A stretch of 45,171 nt of DNA from Puniceicoccales bacterium (GTDB taxonomy: Bacteria > Verrucomicrobiota > Verrucomicrobiia > Opitutales > JAIRLM01), in contig JAITSI010000073.1 in NCBI GenBank assembly GCA_031287845.1, positions 1-45,171 of the forward strand. Direction: 5' to 3'. This document shows positions 25,730-33,813 of the stretch, in pieces. The number at the start of each line of letters is the position of its first letter. Position 1 is the first letter of the stretch. Below the pieces are notes generated by a model, which did not search any database, was not told where the DNA came from, and worked only from the letters and a program-made list of their open reading frames with translations. The translations under genes and the position numbers were made by a program.

Positions 25730-27587
25730 TCAATTGCTGCTTGTGGATGACGAGGAGCTGCGGACGCCGGGTGCTGGCAGCTTCGCACTTGGCTATGTGA
25801 ACGGGGAACTATGGCAAAAAGATGACCAGGGATTCTCGCTAAAAATTCTCACGGAGGACTCAATGGAGGGCTATGTCCCCTCCACTCGGACTGTAAATGG
25901 GATGCCGCTTAGCGCCGACGTCACTTTCACAACCGACAACATCCAACAGGGTACGAGCAACTTGTACAACGTACAAGCGGACTTTGCCGAAGTGGACCCA
26001 GCCGAAGCATCCTTCATTAAAAACAAGCAGTCGCTTCAAGACGGCCACGTGATTTTGGACCCGGACGGCACCGCCCTGGAGCAGCGGAGCAAGCTGCAAT
26101 TCCAAGGTGCTGCAATCGAGTCAGTTACGGACGACGGAGCCAACGACGTGACCATCGTAACCATTGCCGGCGGGGACGATCCTGGCATGGCAAACCCCAT
26201 GACGGCGAAGGGCGACATCATCGTCGGCGTGGACGCAAGTGGCTCTCCGGGAAAGCTTTCCATCGGTGCGGCCGGACAGGTTTTGACCGTCGATTCCGCC
26301 GGCGACGAACTCTCCTGGAAAACGCCATTTTCCAATCCCATGAGCGCTGTCGGCGACCTGATCGTGGGCGGCACAAACGGCACGCCAACACGGCTGGCAG
26401 CTGATTCAGCCGGCAAGGTGCTTAGCGTAACATCCTCCGGCACAATTGGATGGACGACTCCCTTCGCGAATCCCATGTCCTCCGCAGGCGATCTAATCGT
26501 GGGCGGGACGGACGGCCTGGCGACGCGGCTGCCCATCGGCGAACCGGGTTCCACCCTGCGCGTTTTAGCGGCGGGAACGCTCGGCTGGGCAACGGAGCTG
26601 GAAGACCGTAACCTATGGCCCGGCAACGAGTTGTTTTCATCGTCAACCTACGTGGCGGAGCCATACTTCGTGGTCGACTCCTTCGTCACGGCGCTGGACG
26701 GCTGGGTAATTTATAGGCCCTCCTCAGCTGCAGTGACGAATACAACGTTTACCGCAACGCCAATCTTAACCTCCTATGCCAATGGCTTTAACGACGCTAC
26801 TCTCAATCGCAAAAGCGGCGACAAATCTGTCGCCACATACTACATTAACCGCCCATTCAGCTGGCGCGAAACGGCACCGCTGGTCGGCAAAACAGTCACA
26901 TTTAGCTTCGGACTAAAACTGGGTGCTGGACTCCTATCAGCCATCTCCTCCAACGGCATTCATGTTCGCGTAACCGGCACGGCGGGAGAGAATTCCCAAC
27001 TCAACATCGGCTACGACGGCAGCTTTGGAGACTCCAATCAAGTACTCGCCACAATGCCCGTAATTTCCAGCGGTTCCAGCACCTCATTTCTGCGCCAATC
27101 CCTAACCTTCGAAGTACCCTCGGACATTCAGCAAATCTGCATCTGCATAAGCCACACGCCCGCCGCTTCGACAAGCTCCACCACCTACACATTTGCCCTG
27201 CGCCTTCCTGCCGTTCGCATTGGATTGGAATCCGGCGAACCCAACATTCCCCAATTCGCATCGAATTACATAGCAAATGGGCTTCGCTTTCAGCGGGTAT
27301 TGGCAAGCGCAAACGGTTCCGTGGTGCAGGATGAAATTACGGAACGCTTTTTCCCGTTCCCCATACCCATGGAAACCTCCGGTAACATCCTCTGCGTCAG
27401 GGCAATCGATGCCGTAACGCCAAGCGGCTACGGGCCAGCCGCCATCACCCAGGTAACCTCCGTGACGCCCCGCGGCTTTACCGTTGCCCGCAGCGCCGCA
27501 TCCATCAGCGACCGAGCAGGTTACGCCACCTGGTACCACTTTGGCGAGCTGCTTTGGCCATTCGACGCCGTGATTCCTAACTTCTAG
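25710..27587 (+). CDS. Tail fibre / receptor-binding protein, paralog 1
   Basis: 625 residues from ATG 25710 with GGAGG at 25699-25703. Residues 105-150 carry the shared GHVILDPDGTALEQRSKLQF module. About residues 155-300 hold three shaft repeats of 45 residues with the pattern N-P-M-x-x-x-G-D-x-I-V-G-x-x-x-G-x-P-x-R-L and a G-x-x-G-x-V-L-x-V turn, common in phage fibres. The rest is a large C-terminal domain with the block PFSWRETAPLVGKTVTFSFG, also present in the next gene. That domain is likely the receptor-binding part. Confidence 0.75.
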   Translation: MTTTNNDQLLLVDDEELRTPGAGSFALGYVNGELWQKDDQGFSLKILTEDSMEGYVPSTRTVNGMPLSADVTFTTDNIQQGTSNLYNVQADFAEVDPAEASFIKNKQSLQDGHVILDPDGTALEQRSKLQFQGAAIESVTDDGANDVTIVTIAGGDDPGMANPMTAKGDIIVGVDASGSPGKLSIGAAGQVLTVDSAGDELSWKTPFSNPMSAVGDLIVGGTNGTPTRLAADSAGKVLSVTSSGTIGWTTPFANPMSSAGDLIVGGTDGLATRLPIGEPGSTLRVLAAGTLGWATELEDRNLWPGNELFSSSTYVAEPYFVVDSFVTALDGWVIYRPSSAAVTNTTFTATPILTSYANGFNDATLNRKSGDKSVATYYINRPFSWRETAPLVGKTVTFSFGLKLGAGLLSAISSNGIHVRVTGTAGENSQLNIGYDGSFGDSNQVLATMPVISSGSSTSFLRQSLTFEVPSDIQQICICISHTPAASTSSTTYTFALRLPAVRIGLESGEPNIPQFASNYIANGLRFQRVLASANGSVVQDEITERFFPFPIPMETSGNILCVRAIDAVTPSGYGPAAITQVTSVTPRGFTVARSAASISDRAGYATWYHFGELLWPFDAVIPNF

Positions 27588-27601
27588 AAGGAGAGCATTC
27601 T

Positions 27602-29497
27602 ATGACCACGACCACCAACGTCTCCCCGCTGCAGATCGCCGGCACTCCGAGCCTTCGTCCCCCGAGGCCAGGCTACGTCTCACTTGGCTTTGTTTCTAAC
27701 CGCCTGGTCCAGCGCCTGGAAGGGGAAACTCCTACGACAATCCTTAATACCAATAACCTAGCCGACTACGTTTTACCGGACCGAAGCGTCAACGGCCATT
27801 CCTTGGAAGACGACATTTCCCTCTCCACCAACGATATCGGAGAAGGGACCACAAACCTTTACCACGTCCAATCGGACCTTTCCGAAGTTGATCCATCCAC
27901 ACCTTCCTTCGTTCGCAATTTGCCAACATTCTCCCACTACCACGCCATTCTAAATAAAATCGGAACCGCCCTTGCCCAACGCGGCCACCTGCGATTCCAG
28001 GGTGGAGGAATTTTCCTAAGTGACTCAGCCGCAGATGATAGAACCATTGTCGCCGCGGGATTGGGCGACGAAGGTGGCATGAAAAATCCCATGGAAGGCC
28101 AAGCTGATCTGATCGCGTCCACGGACGACTCTGGCACGCCTGGCCGAATCGCGGTTGGTAGTGCGGGACAGGTACTTGCGGCTGGTTATGGGGGCGAGCC
28201 CGTCTGGTCCACGCCAACAGCCAATCCTCTGGAGATGGAGTCGGATCTCATTGTGGGAGACGTGGATGGCGCTCCAAGACGCATTGCCGTAGGAACTTCC
28301 GGAAAGGTCCTTGCCATTGGGGCCAATGGGATCCCATCCTGGTCCAGCCAAATTGCCAATCCCATTAGCACGGCAGGCGATCTCATTACAGCCACTTCGG
28401 GAGGCACACCGGCGCGCCTGGGAAAGGGTTCCGCCGGACAGACGCTTCAGGTATTATCCTCCACCGCAATGGCTTGGGCCGACGAGGCAGACGATCCATC
28501 CCAAAACTTTTGGCCCGGGAACGTTCTCTTTAATCAAAATAGCTATGCAGCCAAGCCAATGTTCTACCCCAACGTTTTCGTTGCAGCTGCGGACGGCTGG
28601 ACAATTTATCAAGATTCCGCCGACATCGCCAATCCAAGCTACGCCTATCCCGTTCCCGCGGAAGGACCTTTGGGATGGGAAACCAATGATCTCTGCATCG
28701 AGCGCAGCGTGGGAAATGGAAACACTGCCGCCCAGCTGCTTCGCATCTTTCGCCCATTCAGCTCCCGCGAAACCGCCCCGCTCGTAGGGAAGAAAGTGAC
28801 TCTTAGTCTAGGATTTAAGGCGGATTCCGGCTTCCCCAAAACCTCGGCGGGCTACGTTCGTTTTTTTGTGGTAGGAACCTCCAATAAAGCCTCCCAAACG
28901 AGCATCAATTACTACGGAAATTTCCCATCGCTAAACTCAACTCTGGCCAATAGTGGAAACTTTTATTCCTTCTCAACTGTCGCCTTTGCGCGCCGCTCGC
29001 TTACCTTTGAAGTGCCCAGCACAATCACCCAAATTGTATTAGCAATTACCCATGCGCCCTACCAAACGGGCTCGTCGGTTGCCTCCAACTATCGTCTCTA
29101 CATACGCCGCCCGGCCATTCGCCTGGGAACCAGCGCCGCCGAACCGCTTCTCCCTTCCGCAGAGGAGGATAGGCTGGGAATGACCAATCGCTTTCAACGG
29201 GTATTTGTCCAATTTTCCGGTCCCGTGGAGGATGGGGAAACCGTTGTGCAGACGGTCGCATTTCCCATTCCCATGGAGACTGCTGGGAACGTAATTTGCA
29301 TGCGTGCCATCGACGCGAGCGCCCCGTCCGCCTTCCCATCTGCCGACCGGCTCCAGATCACATCGGCCAACTCCCGCTCCTTCACCGTTGCGCGAACGGC
29401 AAATGCCACGGAGTCAAATGCTTCCTTCGCCACCTGGTACCACTTTGCCATTCCACTCTGGGAGTTTAGCGATCCCATCCCCGCCTACAATGGCTAG
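27602..29497 (+). CDS. Tail fibre / receptor-binding protein, paralog 2
   Basis: 631 residues, GAAGGAGAG site upstream. It has the same layout as the gene before it: a Q-rich start, the HYHAILNKIGTALAQRGHL module, three NP-x-x-x-x-x-x-DLI shaft repeats, then the C-terminal domain with PFSSRETAPLVGKKVTLSLG and the ending T-x-A-R-x-x-x-x-x-x-x-x-x-A-x-x-A-T-W-Y-H-F. Clear overall similarity shows the two arose by tandem duplication and then diverged. Two paralogous tips may widen host range or form a mixed fibre. Confidence 0.75.
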   Translation: MTTTTNVSPLQIAGTPSLRPPRPGYVSLGFVSNRLVQRLEGETPTTILNTNNLADYVLPDRSVNGHSLEDDISLSTNDIGEGTTNLYHVQSDLSEVDPSTPSFVRNLPTFSHYHAILNKIGTALAQRGHLRFQGGGIFLSDSAADDRTIVAAGLGDEGGMKNPMEGQADLIASTDDSGTPGRIAVGSAGQVLAAGYGGEPVWSTPTANPLEMESDLIVGDVDGAPRRIAVGTSGKVLAIGANGIPSWSSQIANPISTAGDLITATSGGTPARLGKGSAGQTLQVLSSTAMAWADEADDPSQNFWPGNVLFNQNSYAAKPMFYPNVFVAAADGWTIYQDSADIANPSYAYPVPAEGPLGWETNDLCIERSVGNGNTAAQLLRIFRPFSSRETAPLVGKKVTLSLGFKADSGFPKTSAGYVRFFVVGTSNKASQTSINYYGNFPSLNSTLANSGNFYSFSTVAFARRSLTFEVPSTITQIVLAITHAPYQTGSSVASNYRLYIRRPAIRLGTSAAEPLLPSAEEDRLGMTNRFQRVFVQFSGPVEDGETVVQTVAFPIPMETAGNVICMRAIDASAPSAFPSADRLQITSANSRSFTVARTANATESNASFATWYHFAIPLWEFSDPIPAYNG

Positions 29498-29990
29498 AAT
29501 TTTTCCCTCCAATATTTCCGCAAGAGCACTCGCACTTGGGATCCTATCGTCCCTATTGATTTGCGGCTGCGGAACCATCGACCGTCCCGAACAGCTGCGG
29601 GCGATCCGCCGGGAAATCGGCCAGTGCAACGACGATCTGAACAACGCGGTCCAGGTGCTAAGCTACTGCGCCCGAATGACAAACGATAGTAACCTTGCCA
29701 ACCGGGCCCTGGACGGCGTGCTGGAAATCATCGGCGAACCATCTCCCGAAGAAAAAATCTTCGCCGCCTCACTGGATAGCGCCGGTTGCGAATTTCTCAC
29801 CGCCAACGCCCGCGGAACCATCTCCCACAGGGACAAGCTACTACGCCAGGAGCACTCCGCCGAAAGCGCCCTCTCCGCCGACTTCCACCGCTACGCCCGC
29901 CAGGCCAGCACATTCCGCGCCGTCAAGTGGCTCTCCATCAGCACTATAACTATCTTTGTCGCCCTTGCTATTGCGCGAAAGATTTTCTAA
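29490..29990 (+). CDS. Putative unimolecular spanin (lipoprotein plus C-terminal TM)
   Basis: 166 residues from ATG 29490 (8-base overlap with the fibre gene). The N-terminus is a lipoprotein signal: a hydrophobic run (ALALGILSSLLICGC) with a lipobox-like I-C-G-C, the Cys being lipidated. The middle is a charged, mainly helical periplasmic part. The last 22 residues form one membrane segment (WLSISTITIFVALAIARKIF). Lipobox at one end and membrane anchor at the other is the hallmark of one-gene spanins such as T1 gp11, which bridge inner and outer membrane and disrupt the latter at lysis. Position after the fibre genes also suits a lysis gene. No endolysin is found next to it. Confidence 0.6.
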   Translation: MARIFPSNISARALALGILSSLLICGCGTIDRPEQLRAIRREIGQCNDDLNNAVQVLSYCARMTNDSNLANRALDGVLEIIGEPSPEEKIFAASLDSAGCEFLTANARGTISHRDKLLRQEHSAESALSADFHRYARQASTFRAVKWLSISTITIFVALAIARKIF

Positions 29991-30017
29991 AGACACTTGA
30001 CATCCACGATGATTTCA

Positions 30018-30287
30018 TCAACGATCATCGTAATGGCCCAGACAGCAAAGAATTCTGATCGTATGCGTTTCCGGAAAGAAGTCATAGATAAGTCGATTTT
30101 TTTGATCCACGCGGTGCGAAAAGCGAGTTTCGGTCAGTCGCTCTATCTTGCCAGTTCCTCGCAGCGGATCTTTGCAAATTTCCTTTATAAACTGACTGAT
30201 TTTTTTTCGCATTCTTTCATTATATTTTTTAACGGAATCAAATTCCCGTAGAAAGCGTTTAGTGAATTCTAGACGAATAGTCTCCAT
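30018..30287 (-). CDS. Txe/YoeB-family mRNA interferase toxin
   Basis: 89 residues, typical size. The C-terminal half has the family pattern: DPLRGTGKIERL, then SHRVDQKNRLIYDF, then IRILCCLGHYDD, matching P-x-x-G-x-G-K-x-E-x-L, S-x-R-x-x-x-x-x-R-L-x-Y and the terminal C-x-x-H-Y of YoeB. These enzymes cut mRNA at the ribosomal A site. The start overlaps the antitoxin end by 29 bases. The pair lies just after the lysis gene, on the opposite strand, and could stabilise the prophage or act against other phages. Confidence 0.85.
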   Translation of the reverse strand: METIRLEFTKRFLREFDSVKKYNERMRKKISQFIKEICKDPLRGTGKIERLTETRFSHRVDQKNRLIYDFFPETHTIRILCCLGHYDDR

Positions 30288-30549
30288 TTAAAAACTCCAT
30301 TGCCTCTTCTAAACTAGCGTAGCAGAAGGGATTTCCTGGGCTTCCGGCCTCTTCGGAAAGATTATTTAACTCATCATTTGTAACTGGAGATCCGTCCATT
30401 CCCAGTGGTGGAACCTTATCTCGATAGAAGTCCCGCAAAATTCGGCAGACCAATCCGGAGAAGGAAAACTGAAATCGCTCCGCATCCCGGACAATCCTTT
30501 CATGGAGTTCGCTTGGAATTTGGATGCTTGTCTGTTTTTTCCGTTCCAT
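30259..30549 (-). CDS. Ribbon-helix-helix antitoxin
   Basis: 96 residues. Residues 1-40 form a ribbon-helix-helix unit: the strand QTSIQIPSEL, helix HERIVRDAERF, then SFSGLVCRILRDFY. The second half is acidic and would wrap the toxin. It binds its own promoter and neutralises the YoeB-like toxin encoded just downstream. A promoter-like pair lies immediately upstream, so close that the mRNA may start at or next to the ATG. Confidence 0.8.
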   Translation of the reverse strand: MERKKQTSIQIPSELHERIVRDAERFQFSFSGLVCRILRDFYRDKVPPLGMDGSPVTNDELNNLSEEAGSPGNPFCYASLEEAMEFLNGDYSSRIH

Positions 30550-30555
30550 GGTGGC

Positions 30556-30584
30556 GATTTAGGAAGGAACCACCGAAAAGTCAA
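30556..30584 (-). promoter_or_regulatory. Promoter of the toxin-antitoxin pair
   Basis: On the minus strand TTGACT (30584-30579) and TAAATC (30561-30556) are 17 bases apart, a good sigma-70 type pair. The -10 box ends only six bases before the antitoxin ATG, so transcription would begin at about the start codon and the mRNA would be leaderless. No ribosome site is present, in line with that. Confidence 0.55.
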
Positions 30585-30693
30585 GTGTTTTTGAGTAAAA
30601 CAATCCACTTTCAATGATAGACACTGGATCCTGTGGAAATGCCGGCGGAGCAGTTGCGATTGACAACCGTTCCCGCGTTCCCAGCGTAAGGCC

Positions 30694-31170
30694 ATGGATC
30701 AAAAGTGTAAGTTTTCCTCTCGCCATCGCCGGACGATTGCTGAATTTGTGGGCCTTCCCGCAAGAAATCTAAGGGACCACGGGAGACCCATCGTAGCCCT
30801 TGGTGGAGTCCTAGAGAATTTCTTGCAGCGCAGCATTGTGCGCGATGAACGCCTGGAAATGATCCGCAGCCAATGGAACCGCATCGTCGGCGGTTCTCTT
30901 TCCGAGCTTTGCTGGCCCGTGGGCTTGACCCCATATAAGCTAACTATCTGCGCTAAAAGCAGTACTGCCTCCCAGGAATGGAAACTGCAGCAGAATGAAA
31001 CCATAGAGCGCCTGCGCCTGCTTCCGGGACTGGAACAAATTCGCCGGATCGACTGCATTATTGAATCGGATGTCAATGCCGGGGAACAATTCCAGATTGC
31101 CTCCGACTTCGATGGAGGGCGAAGGACCCTTCGCCGAGATCGCCGGCGGAAGGCCAGTCCCAAAATTTGA
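30694..31170 (+). CDS. DUF721 (DciA-like) helicase loader
   Basis: 158 residues, GTAAGG upstream. Residues 30-125 match DUF721: VALGGVLENFLQRS, then IRSQWNRIVGGSLSELCWP and YKLTICAKSSTASQEWKLQ, ending with IRRIDCII. The core W-x-x-I-V-G, a P-x-x-L turn and S-S-x-x-x-x-W pattern is the DciA signature. DciA is the ancestral bacterial protein that loads DnaB on DNA. The C-terminal 35 residues (from about 31060) are basic and unlike the family and run toward a duplicated fragment of the neighbouring gene. A phage that also carries dnaB makes a functional pair likely. Confidence 0.7.
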   Translation: MDQKCKFSSRHRRTIAEFVGLPARNLRDHGRPIVALGGVLENFLQRSIVRDERLEMIRSQWNRIVGGSLSELCWPVGLTPYKLTICAKSSTASQEWKLQQNETIERLRLLPGLEQIRRIDCIIESDVNAGEQFQIASDFDGGRRTLRRDRRRKASPKI

Positions 31171-31196
31171 ACCCCACCCCCGGAAACGTCCAGAAT

Positions 31197-31330
31197 GGCC
31201 GATGATATTGGCAAAGACAATTTTCCCCTCCGAACCAATGCAAAAGGAAAAACTGTCCGCCGCTCTGCCGACGATAGCTGCCAATGCCTCCGCCGTGACA
31301 TCAAAAAGGAAACGGGGAATCTTTTGCGGA
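31197..31330 (-). pseudogene. Duplicated fragment of the DUF3987 gene
   Basis: About 130 bases nearly repeat the segment 32191-32333 inside the DUF3987 gene, in the same direction. A 9-base gap and several substitutions distinguish them. Because of a frame change the copy is not readable as the original; instead it supplies the stop codon of the intact gene (TGA at 31303-31301). Confidence 0.85.
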
Positions 31331-32830
31331 ATTTAGACTAATAATCCTGGATGGTCTTCCTATTTTTGGTTTATGATCTTCGACGTGCAATTCATCTCCA
31401 TAGGATCTGAGAATTTCATCGATCTCATCTTGGCGAAAGTAATGTTTGTGTTTTAGTTCACTAATGGAAAGGAAACCTGTGCTGGAATTTTCCAGTAGAT
31501 AGACGAGTTTTTCGAACCTTTCATCTTGTTTGGTAATGGGATTTTCCATGATCTTTCGTAGGAATTCCTTTTTGCACCAGCGCACCTGATTGGCACCCAT
31601 TTCGGCCAGCTCTTTGTCGATGGTGGGTCGCGCATTTAGGATGGCACAGATGCCTGAAATTTTGATGGCAATCTCCCTCCAGCGTGCCAATTCGCCGGCA
31701 AAAATAGGGGCAAGGCTCCGAATGCAGCTCTTCAAAATTGCATTTCCTTCCCGCTTTAATTCCTCAAAAATTGCTTCAGCTTTTTCATCGATGAGAAGTG
31801 GAGTGGAAGCTTTTGTAAAATCCTCCAGACTTGGCAACGATTCTGCAATTTTCTCCGCACTTGATTGGAGCAGCTTTCTCCTGTTTTCTAGCAATTTGCG
31901 AACGCAATCATGGAAGATAGAATTGCTTGGCCGTGGGGTAAGCCAGTTTCCGTTGAAATCGCAGAGGAAGCCAGCGTCCAGGAATAGCATTCGCGAAAAC
32001 ATTCCGGAACTTATGAGCTGTTTGTTCTGCAAAAGCTCCTTCGCCTCAAATGGTTTAAGCGCGATTAGCATGGAAATAAGACAATCGCTTTCATTTTCTA
32101 GAATGCGGCCTACTCTCCCGCAGTCCGTATCCTCACCGGAAAACATGTTCAAGTAGGGTTTTGCGTTGATTTTTTTGTCTCTATCATAGCGGCCAAGGAT
32201 ATTGGCAAAGACCGTTTCCCCCTCCGAACCAACGCAAAAGGAAAAGCGGTCTGCCGCTCCGCCGACGATGGCTGCCAACGCCTCCGCCGTGACATCAAAA
32301 AGGGTAAGTTCCAAACGGGGAATTTTTTGCAGATTGCGCAGTTTCAAATGAGCTGCTTTTTTCCCTTTGGCATCGACATTCGCGCACCCCATGAGAATTT
32401 GCGTGTCGTAAATTTCGTTATCCAAGCATTTGGCAAATTCTTTCAGCAATTTCTTTTCGACGGAAAATTCTTTCAGCAGCTCCTTGAAAAGGACTGTCTT
32501 GCCGGCGCCAACCTCGCCCACAAGGCATGTCCAAAGGTTTAGAAACGTTTCCTGCCCATTTCCATCGACGGCGTAGAATTGACGGCCGATGGCACCGGAC
32601 AACACGGACTCCATGGCAATTCCGGCCATGATCTCCGGGATTCCAATGCGCTCATGCAAGTAGTGAGTCCAGTCCCGAATTCCCTTCGGGAAGGAATCTA
32701 GCGGTGGCTCTCCCGACTGCAGCATGGCATCAATTTCTTTCCTGCTAGCGCTTTGACAAAAATTTTCACCGGGTATGGGAAAATTTTTCTTGCAAATCCA
32801 TTTTTTTTCTGTTCCTTGGCCGTCGTTCAT
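31301..32830 (-). CDS. DUF3987 P-loop protein
   Basis: 509 residues. Walker A is visible as VGEVGAGKT near residue 109, inside the typical DUF3987 context GIAMESVLSGAIGRQFYAV and LNLWTCLVGEVGAGKT. Later blocks include TLFDVTAEALAAIVG and SSGMFSRMLFLDAGF. DUF3987 proteins occur in phages and plasmids and are thought to be ATPases or helicases linked to replication, often with primases. The 3' end reads into a duplicated piece of the same gene: the last eight or so codons and the stop come from that copy, so the natural end may be lost. A terminator-like hairpin lies 65 bases upstream of the start. Confidence 0.75.
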   Translation of the reverse strand: MNDGQGTEKKWICKKNFPIPGENFCQSASRKEIDAMLQSGEPPLDSFPKGIRDWTHYLHERIGIPEIMAGIAMESVLSGAIGRQFYAVDGNGQETFLNLWTCLVGEVGAGKTVLFKELLKEFSVEKKLLKEFAKCLDNEIYDTQILMGCANVDAKGKKAAHLKLRNLQKIPRLELTLFDVTAEALAAIVGGAADRFSFCVGSEGETVFANILGRYDRDKKINAKPYLNMFSGEDTDCGRVGRILENESDCLISMLIALKPFEAKELLQNKQLISSGMFSRMLFLDAGFLCDFNGNWLTPRPSNSIFHDCVRKLLENRRKLLQSSAEKIAESLPSLEDFTKASTPLLIDEKAEAIFEELKREGNAILKSCIRSLAPIFAGELARWREIAIKISGICAILNARPTIDKELAEMGANQVRWCKKEFLRKIMENPITKQDERFEKLVYLLENSSTGFLSISELKHKHYFRQDEIDEILRSYGDELHVEDHKPKIGRPSRIISLNSAKDSPFPF

Positions 32831-32896
32831 CGTGCGTTGCTCCAGTGACGTCGAGGATGACAGTTTCGCAGGTAGAAATCGCGAAAAAATTAAGCT

Positions 32897-32926
32897 GCCT
32901 CCGTTCGGTCACAAACAAACGGAGGC
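32897..32926. terminator. Strong hairpin with T tract (bidirectional)
   Basis: Perfect 9-bp stem GCCTCCGTT / AACGGAGGC with a 12-base loop, then AATTTTTT on the plus side. On the minus side AGCTTAATTTTTT follows. It is upstream of the DUF3987 start, so it could be an attenuator in that gene's leader or a simple terminator for transcripts from either side. Confidence 0.6.
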
Positions 32927-33495
32927 AATTTTTTCTCCCGGAAGCAATCGAAAAGTCATTCCCGAATCCTTTTTTTCAGGATCTTGGCCCCGCTTCACGC
33001 GCACAAAGTCCCGTGGATTTTCTTGGATTGTCCTGGGATCAAATGGGCTAGCTTCGCAAGCATGGCCCAATCCTGGTCAGCCTTTCCTGGCAGTTTCCGA
33101 ATCTCCCGGTGGCCGTTTCCGGTCTGGGAAAAGCGGCCAGTTTCCGGAATGGCGTTTAAATTCCCCAGGATGCTCAAAGTACTCCTGGGACAGGGGGAAG
33201 CTAAATCCTGGCAAGAGATAGTGGCTTCTAGGTGCCTTTACGGCGTTTCTTGAGGCATTTTGGCGCAGGCCATGGATGGGAAGTTGGCGCCGGTGAAAAA
33301 GGGAAGGGGGCTTTGGGGGATAGGATAGGGGAGTACCCCCGCCCCCCTGGGGGAGGTTTCCCCCAATACCCCCTCAGAACCCGTGGGCTAGTGTACTTGG
33401 GTGAATTTCCCTCCCAGCTGCTTCATGGCCTTAAAGGGTGACTGCTCCCACGATCCCTTCCCTCAGAGGGAAGGGACGATGGGATCCGTCACCAC

Positions 33496-33582
33496 AAAGT
33501 TGTTTTCCGCTCCTTGCCCCGAGACCCCCCCCGGTAGGGGCGGGGGGTAAAAATCTCGGGGCAAGGAGCGGCAAACAACTTT
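33496..33582. repeat. Long hairpin with 28-bp arms
   Basis: Arms CCGCTCCTTGCCCCGAGA and its complement, extended after one mismatch by AAAGTTGTTT / AAACAACTTT. An inner stem of C and G runs (CCCCCCCC / GGGGCGGGGGG) sits inside. The largest of the hairpins in this cluster. Confidence 0.85.
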
Positions 33583-33730
33583 CGTCTTCCGGACGGAGCC
33601 CCGGGGGTACAGGGGGTGGGAAACCCCCTGTAGTCCCCCTTACTGACCTAATTCTCCGGACGGAGCCGGGGGTTATAGGGGGTTCCCCCCTATGGTCCTT
33701 CCTGCTAGGAAGGACTGAGGACTATATAGA

Positions 33731-33768
33731 TATAGAGGAGTGTGCCATTTTGGCAACACTCCTCTATA
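33731..33768. terminator. Hairpin near the integrase 3' end
   Basis: 13-bp stem TATAGAGGAGTGT / ACACTCCTCTATA with an inner GCC/GGC pair and a short T-rich loop. Followed on the plus side by AATTTTATATAATTT. It sits 45 bases beyond the integrase stop and could stop transcription from either direction; the T tract is imperfect. Confidence 0.45.
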
Positions 33769-33813
33769 ATTTTATATAATTTCCGAATACACGTGTCAAG
33801 GGATTTTTTTCAC

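Larger units (their letters stand above)
32831..33813. other. 983-bp non-coding region with a hairpin cluster
   Basis: No frame here has a credible ribosome site plus protein-like sequence; I regard the region as non-coding. It contains the terminator-like hairpin above, several long G and C runs (33310-33385 has five or more runs of four or more G or C), and six strong hairpins between 33455 and 33768. It lies between the start of the DUF3987 gene and the end of the integrase gene, both read leftwards. Confidence 0.7.

Noticed and set aside
30006..30031. 8-bp palindrome ACGATGAT / ATCATCGT after the spanin gene as a terminator
   Set aside because: It overlaps the toxin stop and has no T tract; probably chance or coding constraint.
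32845..33051. Short frame starting MTVSQVEIAKKL, HTH-like
   Set aside because: Its centre is the 9-bp terminator-like hairpin and the likeness stops after 12 residues.
32984..33253. Plus-strand frame of 89 residues
   Set aside because: No ribosome site, no protein-like composition, ends in the non-coding region.
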